Assembly: GCA_049889395.1 (NCBI GenBank)
Contig: JBMHDM010000020.1
Location: 1-45,348 of the forward strand
Direction: 5' to 3'
From: UBA3537 sp049889395
GTDB taxonomy: Bacteria; Bacteroidota; Bacteroidia; Flavobacteriales; Flavobacteriaceae
Length of the DNA stretch: 45,348 bases
Part shown: in pieces, positions 31,569 through 40,329 of the stretch
Numbering within the stretch: the stretch's first letter is position 1
Layout of the letters: each line of letters opens with the position of its first letter
Made by a program: the position numbers and the translations under genes
Notes under the pieces: generated by a model
Told to the model about the DNA's origin: nothing
What the model saw: the letters and a program-made list of their open reading frames with translations, nothing else
The model's database searches: none

Positions 31569-31860
31569 CTACAAGTGATTTTAATACGTCAAATTTGTTG
31601 GTTTGTACTTGCTTTTCAAATTGACCCGATTTAAAAGTGGCAAAAGTTGGTAAATTATCTACATTGGCTAAATTACGGCTGTTGGGAAATTTCTCTGCAT
31701 CTACCAAAACAAAAGCCATTTCTGGGTTTTCTGACGCTAGCTTTTTAAATTTTGGTTTCATGATTCTACAATTTCCACACCACGAAGCTGAGTATTGAAC
31801 AACAACAGTTTCGTTTTGCTGCAGTACATCATTGAGGTTGTCTTGTAAAAGTTCTGTCAT
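31549..31860 (-). CDS. Thioredoxin family protein with CGNC active site
   Basis: This 103-residue single-domain thioredoxin fold has the active site at C28-G-N-C31 (SASWCGNCRIMKP), and the cis-proline motif is NLPTFATF. Ordinary thioredoxins have CGPC; asparagine in place of the proline is expected to alter redox potential. No export signal, so cytoplasmic. It follows the peroxiredoxin gene by 6 bases and overlaps the DUF6952-type gene, so it is the likely reductant of that peroxiredoxin. Confidence 0.9.
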   Translation of the reverse strand: MTELLQDNLNDVLQQNETVVVQYSASWCGNCRIMKPKFKKLASENPEMAFVLVDAEKFPNSRNLANVDNLPTFATFKSGQFEKQVQTNKFDVLKSLVDEVADY

Positions 31861-31866
31861 GATAAA

Positions 31867-32505
31867 TTAATTTACGGTTAAATATTCTGCAGTACTTTTT
31901 ACACTGGCTTCCATGGCTGTTTTTCCTTCCTCCCAATTGGCTGGACATACTTCTCCCTTTTCTTGTACATGAGTGTATGCATCAACCAATCTTATGAATT
32001 CGGAAACATTACGTCCTAGCGGCATGTCATTAACACTTTCGTGAACGACTTTTCCATCTTCATCAATAATATAGGTAGCTCTGTAGGTTACATTGTCGCC
32101 TTCAACCATCACATGGCCGGTTTCTTCGTCGTAAGTTTCCTTGGAAATGTCTAGTATCCCAAGTGCACTGGATAAGTTTCTATTGGAATCAGAAATAATA
32201 GGATAGGTTACCCCTTCAATTCCTCCATTTTCTTTGGGTGTAGATAACCAAGCAAAATGCACCTCAGGGGTGTCACATGAGGCACCAATTACCATACAAT
32301 TTCGCTTTTCAAATTCTTGTTTTGCTGCTTCAAATGCGTGTAATTCAGTAGGGCAGACGTAAGTGAAATCTTTGGGATACCAAAACAAGATCACCTTTTT
32401 CTTGTTTTTTACAGCTTCTTCTAAAACATTAATTTTGAATGTATCGCCCATTTCATTCATGGCATCAACATTTTGATTAGGGAATTTTTTTCCAACTAAA
32501 GACAT
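31867..32505 (-). CDS. 2-Cys peroxiredoxin (AhpC/Prx1 type)
   Basis: A 212-residue thiol peroxidase. The peroxidatic cysteine is C51 in FTYVCPTELHAF and the resolving cysteine is about C187 in GEVCPANWEEG, the typical 2-Cys arrangement. The end (AEYLTVN) lacks the YF motif that makes eukaryotic forms sensitive to over-oxidation. ATG at 32,505 (MSLVGKKFPN) is used; an extension to 32,574 would add 23 residues that do not belong to the family. It is the first gene of a prx-trx-DUF6952 unit. Confidence 0.93.
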   Translation of the reverse strand: MSLVGKKFPNQNVDAMNEMGDTFKINVLEEAVKNKKKVILFWYPKDFTYVCPTELHAFEAAKQEFEKRNCMVIGASCDTPEVHFAWLSTPKENGGIEGVTYPIISDSNRNLSSALGILDISKETYDEETGHVMVEGDNVTYRATYIIDEDGKVVHESVNDMPLGRNVSEFIRLVDAYTHVQEKGEVCPANWEEGKTAMEASVKSTAEYLTVN

Positions 32506-32571
32506 AAATATAAATTTTGAGTTAAATTTTAGCCATATACAATTGTTAATCCGGCTTTTAAAATTAAAGCG

Positions 32572-32579
32572 CAAATTTA
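32572..32579 (-). promoter_or_regulatory. -7 promoter box of the peroxiredoxin unit
   Basis: TAAATTTG on the minus strand matches TAnnTTTG. Predicted start near 32,565 gives a leader of about 60 bases, longer than at other genes here. No clear -33 TTG. Confidence 0.35.
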
Positions 32580-32632
32580 AGCTATCTTATTCATGTAATT
32601 AGTTAAAGTTATGTGAATTATAGGTCTATTAA

Positions 32633-34120
32633 CTATGATTTGAGTGGTCTTAGCTTAAACGCTAATCCTGCCACCAATAAAGTCATAAATGGACTTATCC
32701 AATTGAAAAAAGCATACAAGAAATAATCGGCAACAGAAACACCCAAAACACCACTTTGGTAGGCGCCACAAGTATTCCATGGGACAAGAACGGAGGTTAC
32801 AGTACCAGAGTCTTCTAGCGTTCGACTTAAATTTTCTGGGGCTAGGTCTCGTTCTTCATAGGCTTTTTTAAACATTTTGCCAGGAACTACTAATGCTAAA
32901 TATTGGTCGGAGGCTGTTACATTTAGCGCCAAGCAACTTGCTACGGTACTAGCAAATAATCCAAAGGAAGATTCCGCTAAGCTCAACAATGATTTACTAA
33001 TACGGGAAAGGGCGCCTATAGCATCCATCACACCACCAAAAACCATGGCACAAATAATAAGCCAAATAGTTCCCAACATACCATTCATACCACCAGATGA
33101 AAATAAATCATTCAGCTCATCACTTGAAGTTTCTACAGCTGTGTCGACGGTTATGGCTTTCATCACCCCTTTGTAAGATGATTTAAAATCCAAATTTGTT
33201 GATTCTGAAATTTGTAAGACAATTTCAGGTTGTGCAACAACAGCAGCTATTCCAGCTAATATTGTCCCAATAAGAAGAGCAACTAAAGGGGGTGTTTTTT
33301 TAATAATTAGAAAAATGACAATAAGAGGAACAATAAATAACCAGGGTGAAATATTAAAAGCTGTATTAATGGCTTCCAATTTATCATTGATATTTGGAGA
33401 TCCATAGACTTCTAAATTGAAGCCAATGATAAGAAATAGAAGTAGTGTTACAATGAAAGTTGGAACAGTTGTTATAGCCATGTATTTAATGTGATCAAAC
33501 AATTCAGCACCAGCCATAGCTGGTGCTAAATTTGTAGTATCACTTAGTGGCGACATTTTGTCTCCAAAATAGGCCCCAGATAACACGGCTCCTGCAGTCA
33601 TGCCCAAGGATATTCCTAAGGTTTCTCCTATGCCTATTAATGCAATTCCTACTGTAGCTGATGTCGTCCAACTACTTCCAGTTGCAATGGAAATTATAGC
33701 GCATATTAAAACACAAGCTACAAGAAAAAATGTTGGATTTAGTATCTGTAATCCGTAGTATATCATAGTAGGAATGATACCACTTATGAGCCATGTACCT
33801 GCTAAAGCGCCAACCATCAATAATATTAGAAGGGCTCCAGAAGTTGATTTTAAATTTTCAGCGACTTCTTCAAGCATTTGTTTATAGCTTACCTTGTTAA
33901 AGAAGCCTACAATTGCAGCAACAGCAGCGCCAAGCAATAAGATGAATTGATTGCTGCCACTTAAAGCATCATCACCAAAAACAAAAAAAACGTTGTAAAA
34001 AAGCATTAGGACCAGCGCAATAATTGGAATGATTGCTTCAAGAATCGATAATTCTTTGTTATTCACCACGTTGGTATGTTCCGTATTGGTAGGTTTATTG
34101 TCTCGACTCTGCATAATCAT
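32633..34120 (-). CDS. nhaC: Na+/H+ antiporter NhaC family
   Basis: This 495-residue inner-membrane protein has about eleven hydrophobic helices. Family blocks include GSSWTTSATVGIALIGIGETLG, SGAYFGDKMSPLSDTTNLAPA and NVTASDQYLALVVPGKMF, which are typical of NhaC and related Na+-coupled carriers. It should swap cytoplasmic Na+ for H+, a common task in marine flavobacteria. Two ATGs (34,120 and 34,114) could start it. A long cytoplasmic N terminus (about 25 residues) precedes the first helix. It lies 63 bases downstream of the 2-oxoacid dehydrogenase gene and 127 bases upstream of the peroxiredoxin gene. Confidence 0.9.
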   Translation of the reverse strand: MIMQSRDNKPTNTEHTNVVNNKELSILEAIIPIIALVLMLFYNVFFVFGDDALSGSNQFILLLGAAVAAIVGFFNKVSYKQMLEEVAENLKSTSGALLILLMVGALAGTWLISGIIPTMIYYGLQILNPTFFLVACVLICAIISIATGSSWTTSATVGIALIGIGETLGISLGMTAGAVLSGAYFGDKMSPLSDTTNLAPAMAGAELFDHIKYMAITTVPTFIVTLLLFLIIGFNLEVYGSPNINDKLEAINTAFNISPWLFIVPLIVIFLIIKKTPPLVALLIGTILAGIAAVVAQPEIVLQISESTNLDFKSSYKGVMKAITVDTAVETSSDELNDLFSSGGMNGMLGTIWLIICAMVFGGVMDAIGALSRISKSLLSLAESSFGLFASTVASCLALNVTASDQYLALVVPGKMFKKAYEERDLAPENLSRTLEDSGTVTSVLVPWNTCGAYQSGVLGVSVADYFLYAFFNWISPFMTLLVAGLAFKLRPLKS

Positions 34121-34183
34121 ATTTTAATTAGCCATAATATTACGACTTTTGAATCATCTTAACAAACTCAATTATCATTAGAA

Positions 34184-36595
34184 TTATCGCATTTTTGGGT
34201 ATGATTGCGGATCAGATTCGTGTAGAATTGAGTAGGCCATTTCAAAAATATCATTTTTGGACGGTTTACTAAAATAATCACCATCTGAGCCATAAGCTGG
34301 GCGGTGTGATTTTGCCGTTAGAATTTGAGGGGCACTGTCAAGACTTTCATAAGCGCCAGTTTGTTTGAAAATTTTGGATAGGATATAGGCTGATGCGCCA
34401 CCAGGAACATCTTCGTCTACAATGAGAAGTCGATTGGTTTTTTGAATACTTTTCAGTATGTCGTGCTTTATATCGAATGGGATAAGGGATTGAACGTCAA
34501 TAATTTCGACATCAACATCTACTTCAAGAAGTTCACGTGCTGCTTGCTCGACCAATCTAAGCGTTGAGCCGTATGAAACGATTGTTAAATCTTGACCTGT
34601 CTTAATGGTTTCAGTAACGCCAATTTGAGTTCTGTATTCGCCAGGATTGTTAGGTTTTTTTTCCTTTAATCGGTAGCCATTTAGGCATTCCACAACAAGG
34701 GCAGGTTGATCACTTTCCAAAAGCGTATTGTAAAATCCAGCGGCTTTGGTCATGTTACGAGGTACCAAAACGTGTATGCCTCTAATGAGGTTTAAGACGC
34801 CACCCATTTGCGATCCTGAATGCCAGATTCCTTCAAGCCTATGGCCTCTAGTTCTGATAATTAAAGGGGCTTTTTGTTTGCCAAACGTCCTGTAATGCAA
34901 TGTTGCTAAATCGTCGCTTAATATTTGTAAGGCATATAGTATATAATCTAGATATTGAATTTCAGCAATGGGACGAAGACCTCTTAAAGCCATTCCAATA
35001 CCTTGCCCAATGATTGTGGCTTCACGAATTCCTGCATCAGCTATTCGGAGTTCACCATACTTGGCTTGAAGACCTTCTAATCCTTGATTTACATCCCCAA
35101 TAGCACCTGAGTCTTGACCAAAAATAAGGGCTTCAGGGTATTTGCTGAAAATCTGATCAAAATTATCTCTTATAATTATCCTACCATCAACAAAATCTGG
35201 TGTTGAATCGTATGTTGGATTAATTATAGGTATATTTTCAGCTCTCATCTGCGATTCGCTGTAAAGTAAACTGCTGTATTTTTTTTGGTTATTTTCAGTG
35301 TAGGTATTTATCCATGAAACAAGCTCATTTTTTTCGAGTGAGGTATCGTGTATTAAATATTTCAGGGCTGTTCTGGAGTGGTCTAAAACATCTTTTCGAA
35401 TGGGTTCTTTTAGGGCCTCTAGTTTTGAAATTTCTTTTTCTAAAAATGTTTTTTGAGGTGAATTTTTGGCAGCATTTTTCATCAATCTGATGGCCTCGAT
35501 AGCCTCGGATTTTATGGGACTAATAAAATCGTTCCAAGCCTTATTTTTGGCGAGTTTAACATCGGATTTAATTTGCTTTTCCAACGTAAAAAGTTCTTTT
35601 TCGCTGGCGATTTCATTGTCAATTATCCACTGCCTAAATTTTAAATTACAGTCATTATTTTTTTCCCACATCAATCGCTCGGAATCTTTATATCTTTCGT
35701 GAGATCCAGAAGTTGAGTGTCCTTGTGGTTGTGTTAATTCTTCAACATGTATCAGTACTGGAACGTGCTCATCCCTTGCTATTCTTCCCGCTTTATCGTA
35801 GGCATTGATGAGTTCTACGTAATCCCAACCCTTTACATTAAATATCTCATAACCTTTATCTATATCATCGCGTCTAAATCCTTCTAAAATTTTAGAAATA
35901 TTTTCTTTTGTTGTTTGGTGTTTTGCATGTACTGAAATACCATAATCATCGTCCCAAACACTTATTACCATTGGGACTTGTAGTACGCCTGCTGCATTAA
36001 ACGTCTCAAAAAATACGCCTTCACTTGTACTGGCATTTCCAATACTACCCCAAGCGACTTCTTGACCATTTTTAGAAAAATTAGCGCTATTCATATGGTT
36101 TAATTCCTTGTACACTTTTGACGCTTGTGCTAAGCCTAGCAGTCGTGGCATTTGTGCTGCAGTTGGCGAAATATCTGAACTGGAGTTTTTTTGTTGTGTT
36201 AAATCTTTCCAATTGAAGTTATCATCCAATGAGTGTGTTACAAAATGACCTCCCATTTGGCGGCCAGCGCTCATCGGATCGTAAGCGATGTCGGTATGAG
36301 CATATAATCCGGCAAAAAATTGTTCGATGTTGAGGGCTCCAATGGCCATCATGAAGGTTTGATCTCTGTAGTATCCCGATCTGAAGTCTCCGTTTTGGAA
36401 TGCTTTAGCCCAAGCGAGTTGTGGCAATTCTTTTCCACCTCCAAAAATACCAAATTTTGCTTTTCCGGTTAAAACCTCTCTACGCCCCAATAGACTACAT
36501 TCACGGCTTGTTACGGCGGTTTTGTAGTCTTCAATGATTTCAGTTTTGAATTCTTCAAAAGTAATATTAGCAGCTAATGTGTCTTTGGTGGACAT
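34184..36595 (-). CDS. Branched-chain 2-oxoacid dehydrogenase E1, fused alpha and beta subunits
   Basis: An 803-residue thiamine-diphosphate enzyme in which E1 alpha (about 1-400) and E1 beta (about 470-803) are one chain. The alpha part has the TPP/Mg site AWGSIGNASTSEGVFFE with VISVWDDDYGIS, and the block QPQGHSTSGSHERYK (phosphorylation-loop-like region). The beta part has FGQDSGAIGDVNQGLEGL, then ADAGIREATIIGQGIGMALRG and PIAEIQYLDYI, all typical. It would decarboxylate branched-chain 2-oxoacids for CoA-thioester and branched fatty-acid synthesis, passing the acyl group to an E2 encoded elsewhere. ATG at 36,595 is used (a TTG precedes it at 36,598). A full promoter lies 17 bases upstream. 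Confidence 0.92.
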   Translation of the reverse strand: MSTKDTLAANITFEEFKTEIIEDYKTAVTSRECSLLGRREVLTGKAKFGIFGGGKELPQLAWAKAFQNGDFRSGYYRDQTFMMAIGALNIEQFFAGLYAHTDIAYDPMSAGRQMGGHFVTHSLDDNFNWKDLTQQKNSSSDISPTAAQMPRLLGLAQASKVYKELNHMNSANFSKNGQEVAWGSIGNASTSEGVFFETFNAAGVLQVPMVISVWDDDYGISVHAKHQTTKENISKILEGFRRDDIDKGYEIFNVKGWDYVELINAYDKAGRIARDEHVPVLIHVEELTQPQGHSTSGSHERYKDSERLMWEKNNDCNLKFRQWIIDNEIASEKELFTLEKQIKSDVKLAKNKAWNDFISPIKSEAIEAIRLMKNAAKNSPQKTFLEKEISKLEALKEPIRKDVLDHSRTALKYLIHDTSLEKNELVSWINTYTENNQKKYSSLLYSESQMRAENIPIINPTYDSTPDFVDGRIIIRDNFDQIFSKYPEALIFGQDSGAIGDVNQGLEGLQAKYGELRIADAGIREATIIGQGIGMALRGLRPIAEIQYLDYILYALQILSDDLATLHYRTFGKQKAPLIIRTRGHRLEGIWHSGSQMGGVLNLIRGIHVLVPRNMTKAAGFYNTLLESDQPALVVECLNGYRLKEKKPNNPGEYRTQIGVTETIKTGQDLTIVSYGSTLRLVEQAARELLEVDVDVEIIDVQSLIPFDIKHDILKSIQKTNRLLIVDEDVPGGASAYILSKIFKQTGAYESLDSAPQILTAKSHRPAYGSDGDYFSKPSKNDIFEMAYSILHESDPQSYPKMR

Positions 36596-36611
36596 CAAAT
36601 AAAAATTTGTG

Positions 36612-36642
36612 CAAATATACGGAATCTAAGGACTTAAAGCAA
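36612..36642 (-). promoter_or_regulatory. Promoter of the 2-oxoacid dehydrogenase gene
   Basis: On the minus strand TTG (36,642-36,640), exactly 20 bases, then TATATTTG (36,619-36,612). Predicted start near 36,605, about 10 bases before the ATG at 36,595. Confidence 0.65.
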
Positions 36643-36754
36643 TATCGATTTGGTTCAAAAGCATTAAAAGATTCTCATCTTTTCCTTTAAATCCTTGAAT
36701 TAAATACAATTATTGACTGGTTTGATATCTTTTTTTACAAAATATGTTAAATAT

Positions 36755-39619
36755 CTAAAACCACCTTCTTGTTAATAAACTACCTAATCTTGTCAGGTCT
36801 GTAGTTATTACAAATCGAATTTTATCAGCATAACTTGGTTGAGAAATTTCCCATCCCAAATTGGAATAGACTGGAAAGTATAATTCAAAATAATCTGTCA
36901 CCAAATCTACTCTAATCCCAGAATCGTACCCAAAGAATATATTTTTGCCATTATTTTTGATCAATCCAATATCGCCATAAGCTTGAACATAGCGCCAAAT
37001 TGAAGCACTTACATTGATAGTAGTCATCCAACGATTGGCAAAAGCTGGTTCTAATCTTGATTTAAATCCACCATCTGCAACAATAAGTTGTTGTGATAGA
37101 AACCCCGTAGACTCTGATTGCCCCAAGTAATTATAATCGAACAAATAGTCTGTTGGACGATCTAAAGCATAACTAAAATTGGTTTCACTATTTGGAAGTG
37201 AATTGTATATAAACAGGCCTCCAAAAAGGCGAAGGTTGTAATGTCTATCTTTTGGGGTTCGTTTCCTAATTTCATAACTCACATTGAATTTGCCAAACTG
37301 TTTAGAAAGTTGCAAATCTAAATGCCATCTTTTGTGATCTTCAATATCATTTTTTAGGCTCAAATATCTAACATTAAATACATCATATGGTGGTATTTCG
37401 TTTGAATCAAGGATACTTTTAGAATTGTCTTTTTTGATGTTGATGTATCTCAATGTAAATTGTTGTAATGAATTAGATCTTAGATTATTAGAATTCAAAA
37501 AGGTGAATTGTGCGAACGGTTGAAACTTTGTTATAAAATCACCATAATTGAAACTAGATCGGTCTAGAGTCAAACCATATTTTGACTGGTACAACGGTCC
37601 AGATTCATGATATTTGTCATAAACGAATTTGGCATATCCCGTTAATGTTTTTGATAGTGTTCCATATGTTGGCGCAATAGCATATACTATTGGCTTGGCC
37701 AAAATACCTTGGTTGTTAAAATTCATTCCGATTTTTATACCATCATAGACGTTTTGAAACTCTGCAATAGGTATCAAGTACAGTTGATTGAATTTTGGAT
37801 TTTCAACATCTCTAAATAACCGAAACTGTAAGGGTTTATTCAATGAAAAACGTTTGTCCGATACTTTTGTATTGTTTTTTAAATTAAATTCTGGGGTTTT
37901 ATTGTCTTTGTTTAGGACAAATAGCCTGGCGTTTGAGTTGGGTATAGAAATCGTCATTTCATCTTTAAATCCTTCTATCCATTGGCTTGAAATTTCTATA
38001 TTATTTGTTTGAGAAGTAAGTGTAAAGGGATAGGCACCTTGCCTTAAATTTTTGATGCTGATTTCAATAGAATCTTCTTTTTTTTCAATGGTACTAATTT
38101 TATAATCCGCACTGTAATATTGTGTCAAAAAGTCATCGAAAAACCAGTCTAAATTTTTAGTTGTTTTTCTTTCAACAAATTGCCTAAAATAAGTTGTAGT
38201 GGAGTAGGAGCGTTGTTGTTGATTTAAAAACTCTCGAATCCATGTTATGGGCTTGCCCATTTCAACGTAGTCATTTAGGTATGTAAGACTAATGGCAGAT
38301 TTGTAATAGGAGGTGAACCGTTCATTAAAATTCAATAGCTTCTCTCTAGGCAGTTTAAGCGCTTGATCTCTGCCTCTTCGCATCATTTGTTGATAGGTTA
38401 ATTTATATTGCGCATTGTAATTTAACTTTGAGAAATTGAAATGACGAAGACCCCAAATTTTGGATAATTTACCCATTAGCCTTTGTTCAGGATAAAAAGT
38501 GTCAATATAATGCATGAAAAGTAGCATTTGGAAACCATTTTTTAACCAATAGTCCTGTCGCGGATCGATGTTTAATTGTTGGTCTAAGTATTGTTTGATG
38601 ATGTTTTTTGCAATAACTAATTCGTATTCAAATTCTTTCTCGAAAGGCGATAATATTTCTGGAAGTAGTGCCAATCCATACAAGCTGTTTTTTTTCAATT
38701 CTGTATTTGAAAGAATTATTTTTTTATGGGGTTCAACGCCAAGATTATCCTTTAAAAATTGAAAGACTTTTTCAAAATATTTTTGTTCTTGTGCCGTATC
38801 AATTTTCTTATGTGCGATGTCTGTTTGTAATTCGATATCGTCAAGTTTAAATACTTTGAATCGATTTGAAGTCAAAAATAGTTTGTGAGAGATGACGTTT
38901 TGACCTTCAAAATTATAGATTACACGATCGTTTTGTTCTTTGGTATTTTTAGTTATTAAAGCAGTATGGGGAAATAGCGATTTAGGAATATTTAGAGAAA
39001 GACTGACCTCAGATACCCCAGACCATAAATCATCGAAACTATAATTACTGTATTTCCGCCACTGATCATCTTCTAATACACAAGGTGTAAAATACCAACT
39101 GTTGAGTAAGTATTCTCCATGTTTTGTAACTCCGTAACCCGTAAATCGGTCGCTTTGAATGTTTAACACATAATCCATTTCTATGGTTACACTATCGTGG
39201 GGTCGTAGTGGTGAGTTGAGCTGAATCCTCAAAATATCAATGGCATCATCTTCACGATCAAATTGTAATTCATCCTTGCTGTTGTGAATTTTTATGGAAT
39301 TGATGGTTGTATATCCTCGATGTTTGGGCTTAGCGATGTACAACTGAGTTTGAAATTCGTTTAACAACTTTTTAGTTAAAGGTGAGTTTGGGCTGCTAAA
39401 ACTTGATATCCAATCATTCAAATATATTTCATTTAAAGAAATCGAAGAATTATTTTGGAATGTCAATTGCTGTTGAATGTGAATTTGATTTGACTCCAGA
39501 ATGACTTTGGCCTGAATTGTATTTTTGTGTTGTGCCAGTAGGGGATTGATACTAGATCCTGTAAAAAGGATAGCAACAATTAAAAAACAATATTTCTTGT
39601 ATAATTTTAGTCTACTGAT
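36755..39619 (-). CDS. Catalytically dead M1 aminopeptidase-like protein with C-terminal outer-membrane barrel
   Basis: The frame encodes about 950 residues. A signal peptide (KLYKKYCFLIVAILFTG ... LLAQ) lies at 39,500-39,610, upstream of the first usable start codon (TTG at 39,466). The next part looks like an M1 N-terminal domain (IYLNDW, STTTYFRQFVERKT, LDWFFDDFLTQYY). Where M1 has HExxH-18-E, the sequence reads KNIIK, 18 residues, N (plus 38,530-38,618), so both histidines and both glutamates are lost, and GxMEN reads GLALLPE. The last roughly 350 residues are strand-rich and end in LLTRRWF with a terminal aromatic, as outer-membrane barrels do. No peptidase activity is expected; a binding, scaffold or transport role is inference. 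It is the last gene of the pcrA-YrdC-uvrA-LOG unit. The start codon is unresolved: AUC at 39,619 or 39,625 fits best. Confidence 0.75.
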   Translation of the reverse strand: MSRLKLYKKYCFLIVAILFTGSSINPLLAQHKNTIQAKVILESNQIHIQQQLTFQNNSSISLNEIYLNDWISSFSSPNSPLTKKLLNEFQTQLYIAKPKHRGYTTINSIKIHNSKDELQFDREDDAIDILRIQLNSPLRPHDSVTIEMDYVLNIQSDRFTGYGVTKHGEYLLNSWYFTPCVLEDDQWRKYSNYSFDDLWSGVSEVSLSLNIPKSLFPHTALITKNTKEQNDRVIYNFEGQNVISHKLFLTSNRFKVFKLDDIELQTDIAHKKIDTAQEQKYFEKVFQFLKDNLGVEPHKKIILSNTELKKNSLYGLALLPEILSPFEKEFEYELVIAKNIIKQYLDQQLNIDPRQDYWLKNGFQMLLFMHYIDTFYPEQRLMGKLSKIWGLRHFNFSKLNYNAQYKLTYQQMMRRGRDQALKLPREKLLNFNERFTSYYKSAISLTYLNDYVEMGKPITWIREFLNQQQRSYSTTTYFRQFVERKTTKNLDWFFDDFLTQYYSADYKISTIEKKEDSIEISIKNLRQGAYPFTLTSQTNNIEISSQWIEGFKDEMTISIPNSNARLFVLNKDNKTPEFNLKNNTKVSDKRFSLNKPLQFRLFRDVENPKFNQLYLIPIAEFQNVYDGIKIGMNFNNQGILAKPIVYAIAPTYGTLSKTLTGYAKFVYDKYHESGPLYQSKYGLTLDRSSFNYGDFITKFQPFAQFTFLNSNNLRSNSLQQFTLRYINIKKDNSKSILDSNEIPPYDVFNVRYLSLKNDIEDHKRWHLDLQLSKQFGKFNVSYEIRKRTPKDRHYNLRLFGGLFIYNSLPNSETNFSYALDRPTDYLFDYNYLGQSESTGFLSQQLIVADGGFKSRLEPAFANRWMTTINVSASIWRYVQAYGDIGLIKNNGKNIFFGYDSGIRVDLVTDYFELYFPVYSNLGWEISQPSYADKIRFVITTDLTRLGSLLTRRWF

Positions 39620-39624
39620 AACGA

Positions 39625-40311
39625 TTAAAAATTTGGGCTGAGTTGATACTGTTTGTAAAAAGCATCCAAAATTGCAGTGACCTCTTCAGGGCTATCAACC
39701 ATGTGAATCAAATCTAAATCTTCAGGACTTATGGTTTTATGTTCTGCCAATAGCGTTTGCTTGATCCATTCCATAAGTCCAGACCAGTAGTCAGTCCCCA
39801 CCAATATGATTGGAAATTTTTCGATCTTGTTAGTTTGAATTAGCGTTATGGCTTCAAAAAGTTCATCTAAAGTCCCGAAACCACCAGGCATTACTACAAA
39901 TCCTTGAGAATATTTTACAAACATGACTTTTCTTACGAAGAAATAATCGAAATCTAAACTCTTATCAGAGTCAATAAAGGGATTGTCATGTTGTTCAAAG
40001 GGCAAGTCAATGTTAAGACCAACAGAAGTCCCCCCGGCAATATTGGCGCCTTTATTCCCGGCCTCCATGATTCCCGGTCCACCACCAGTAATAATACCAT
40101 AACCAGATTTCACTATAGCTTGGGCAATGTCTATAGCCAAACCATAGTAAGGGTTGTCAGTTTTAGTTCTTGCGGATCCAAAAATTGAAACACAAGGTCC
40201 TATTTTACTCATTTTCTCAAATCCATTTACAAACTCACCCATAATCTTGAACAAGGCCCAAGAATCGTTGGTTTTAATTTCATTCCAGCTTTTATGTTGT
40301 TGTAGTCTCAT
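39625..40311 (-). CDS. LOG family (TIGR00730) Rossmann-fold protein
   Basis: A 228-residue cytoplasmic protein of the lysine-decarboxylase-like/LOG family. It has SIFGSARTK near the start, TGGGPGIMEAGNKGA (75-89), and the signature PGGFGTLDE (142-150). Members with intact signature cleave cytokinin-type or other nucleoside 5'-monophosphates to the base and ribose 5-phosphate; older names such as lysine decarboxylase are wrong. It lies 18 bases after uvrA and 5 bases before the frame of the M1-like gene. Confidence 0.9.
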   Translation of the reverse strand: MRLQQHKSWNEIKTNDSWALFKIMGEFVNGFEKMSKIGPCVSIFGSARTKTDNPYYGLAIDIAQAIVKSGYGIITGGGPGIMEAGNKGANIAGGTSVGLNIDLPFEQHDNPFIDSDKSLDFDYFFVRKVMFVKYSQGFVVMPGGFGTLDELFEAITLIQTNKIEKFPIILVGTDYWSGLMEWIKQTLLAEHKTISPEDLDLIHMVDSPEEVTAILDAFYKQYQLSPNF

Positions 40312-40329
40312 ATTTCGATATATTAAACT

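Noticed and set aside
34184..36595. Frameshift or gene fusion artefact in the E1 gene
   Set aside because: Fused E1 alpha/beta chains of about 800 residues are normal in Bacteroidota, and both halves keep their motifs.
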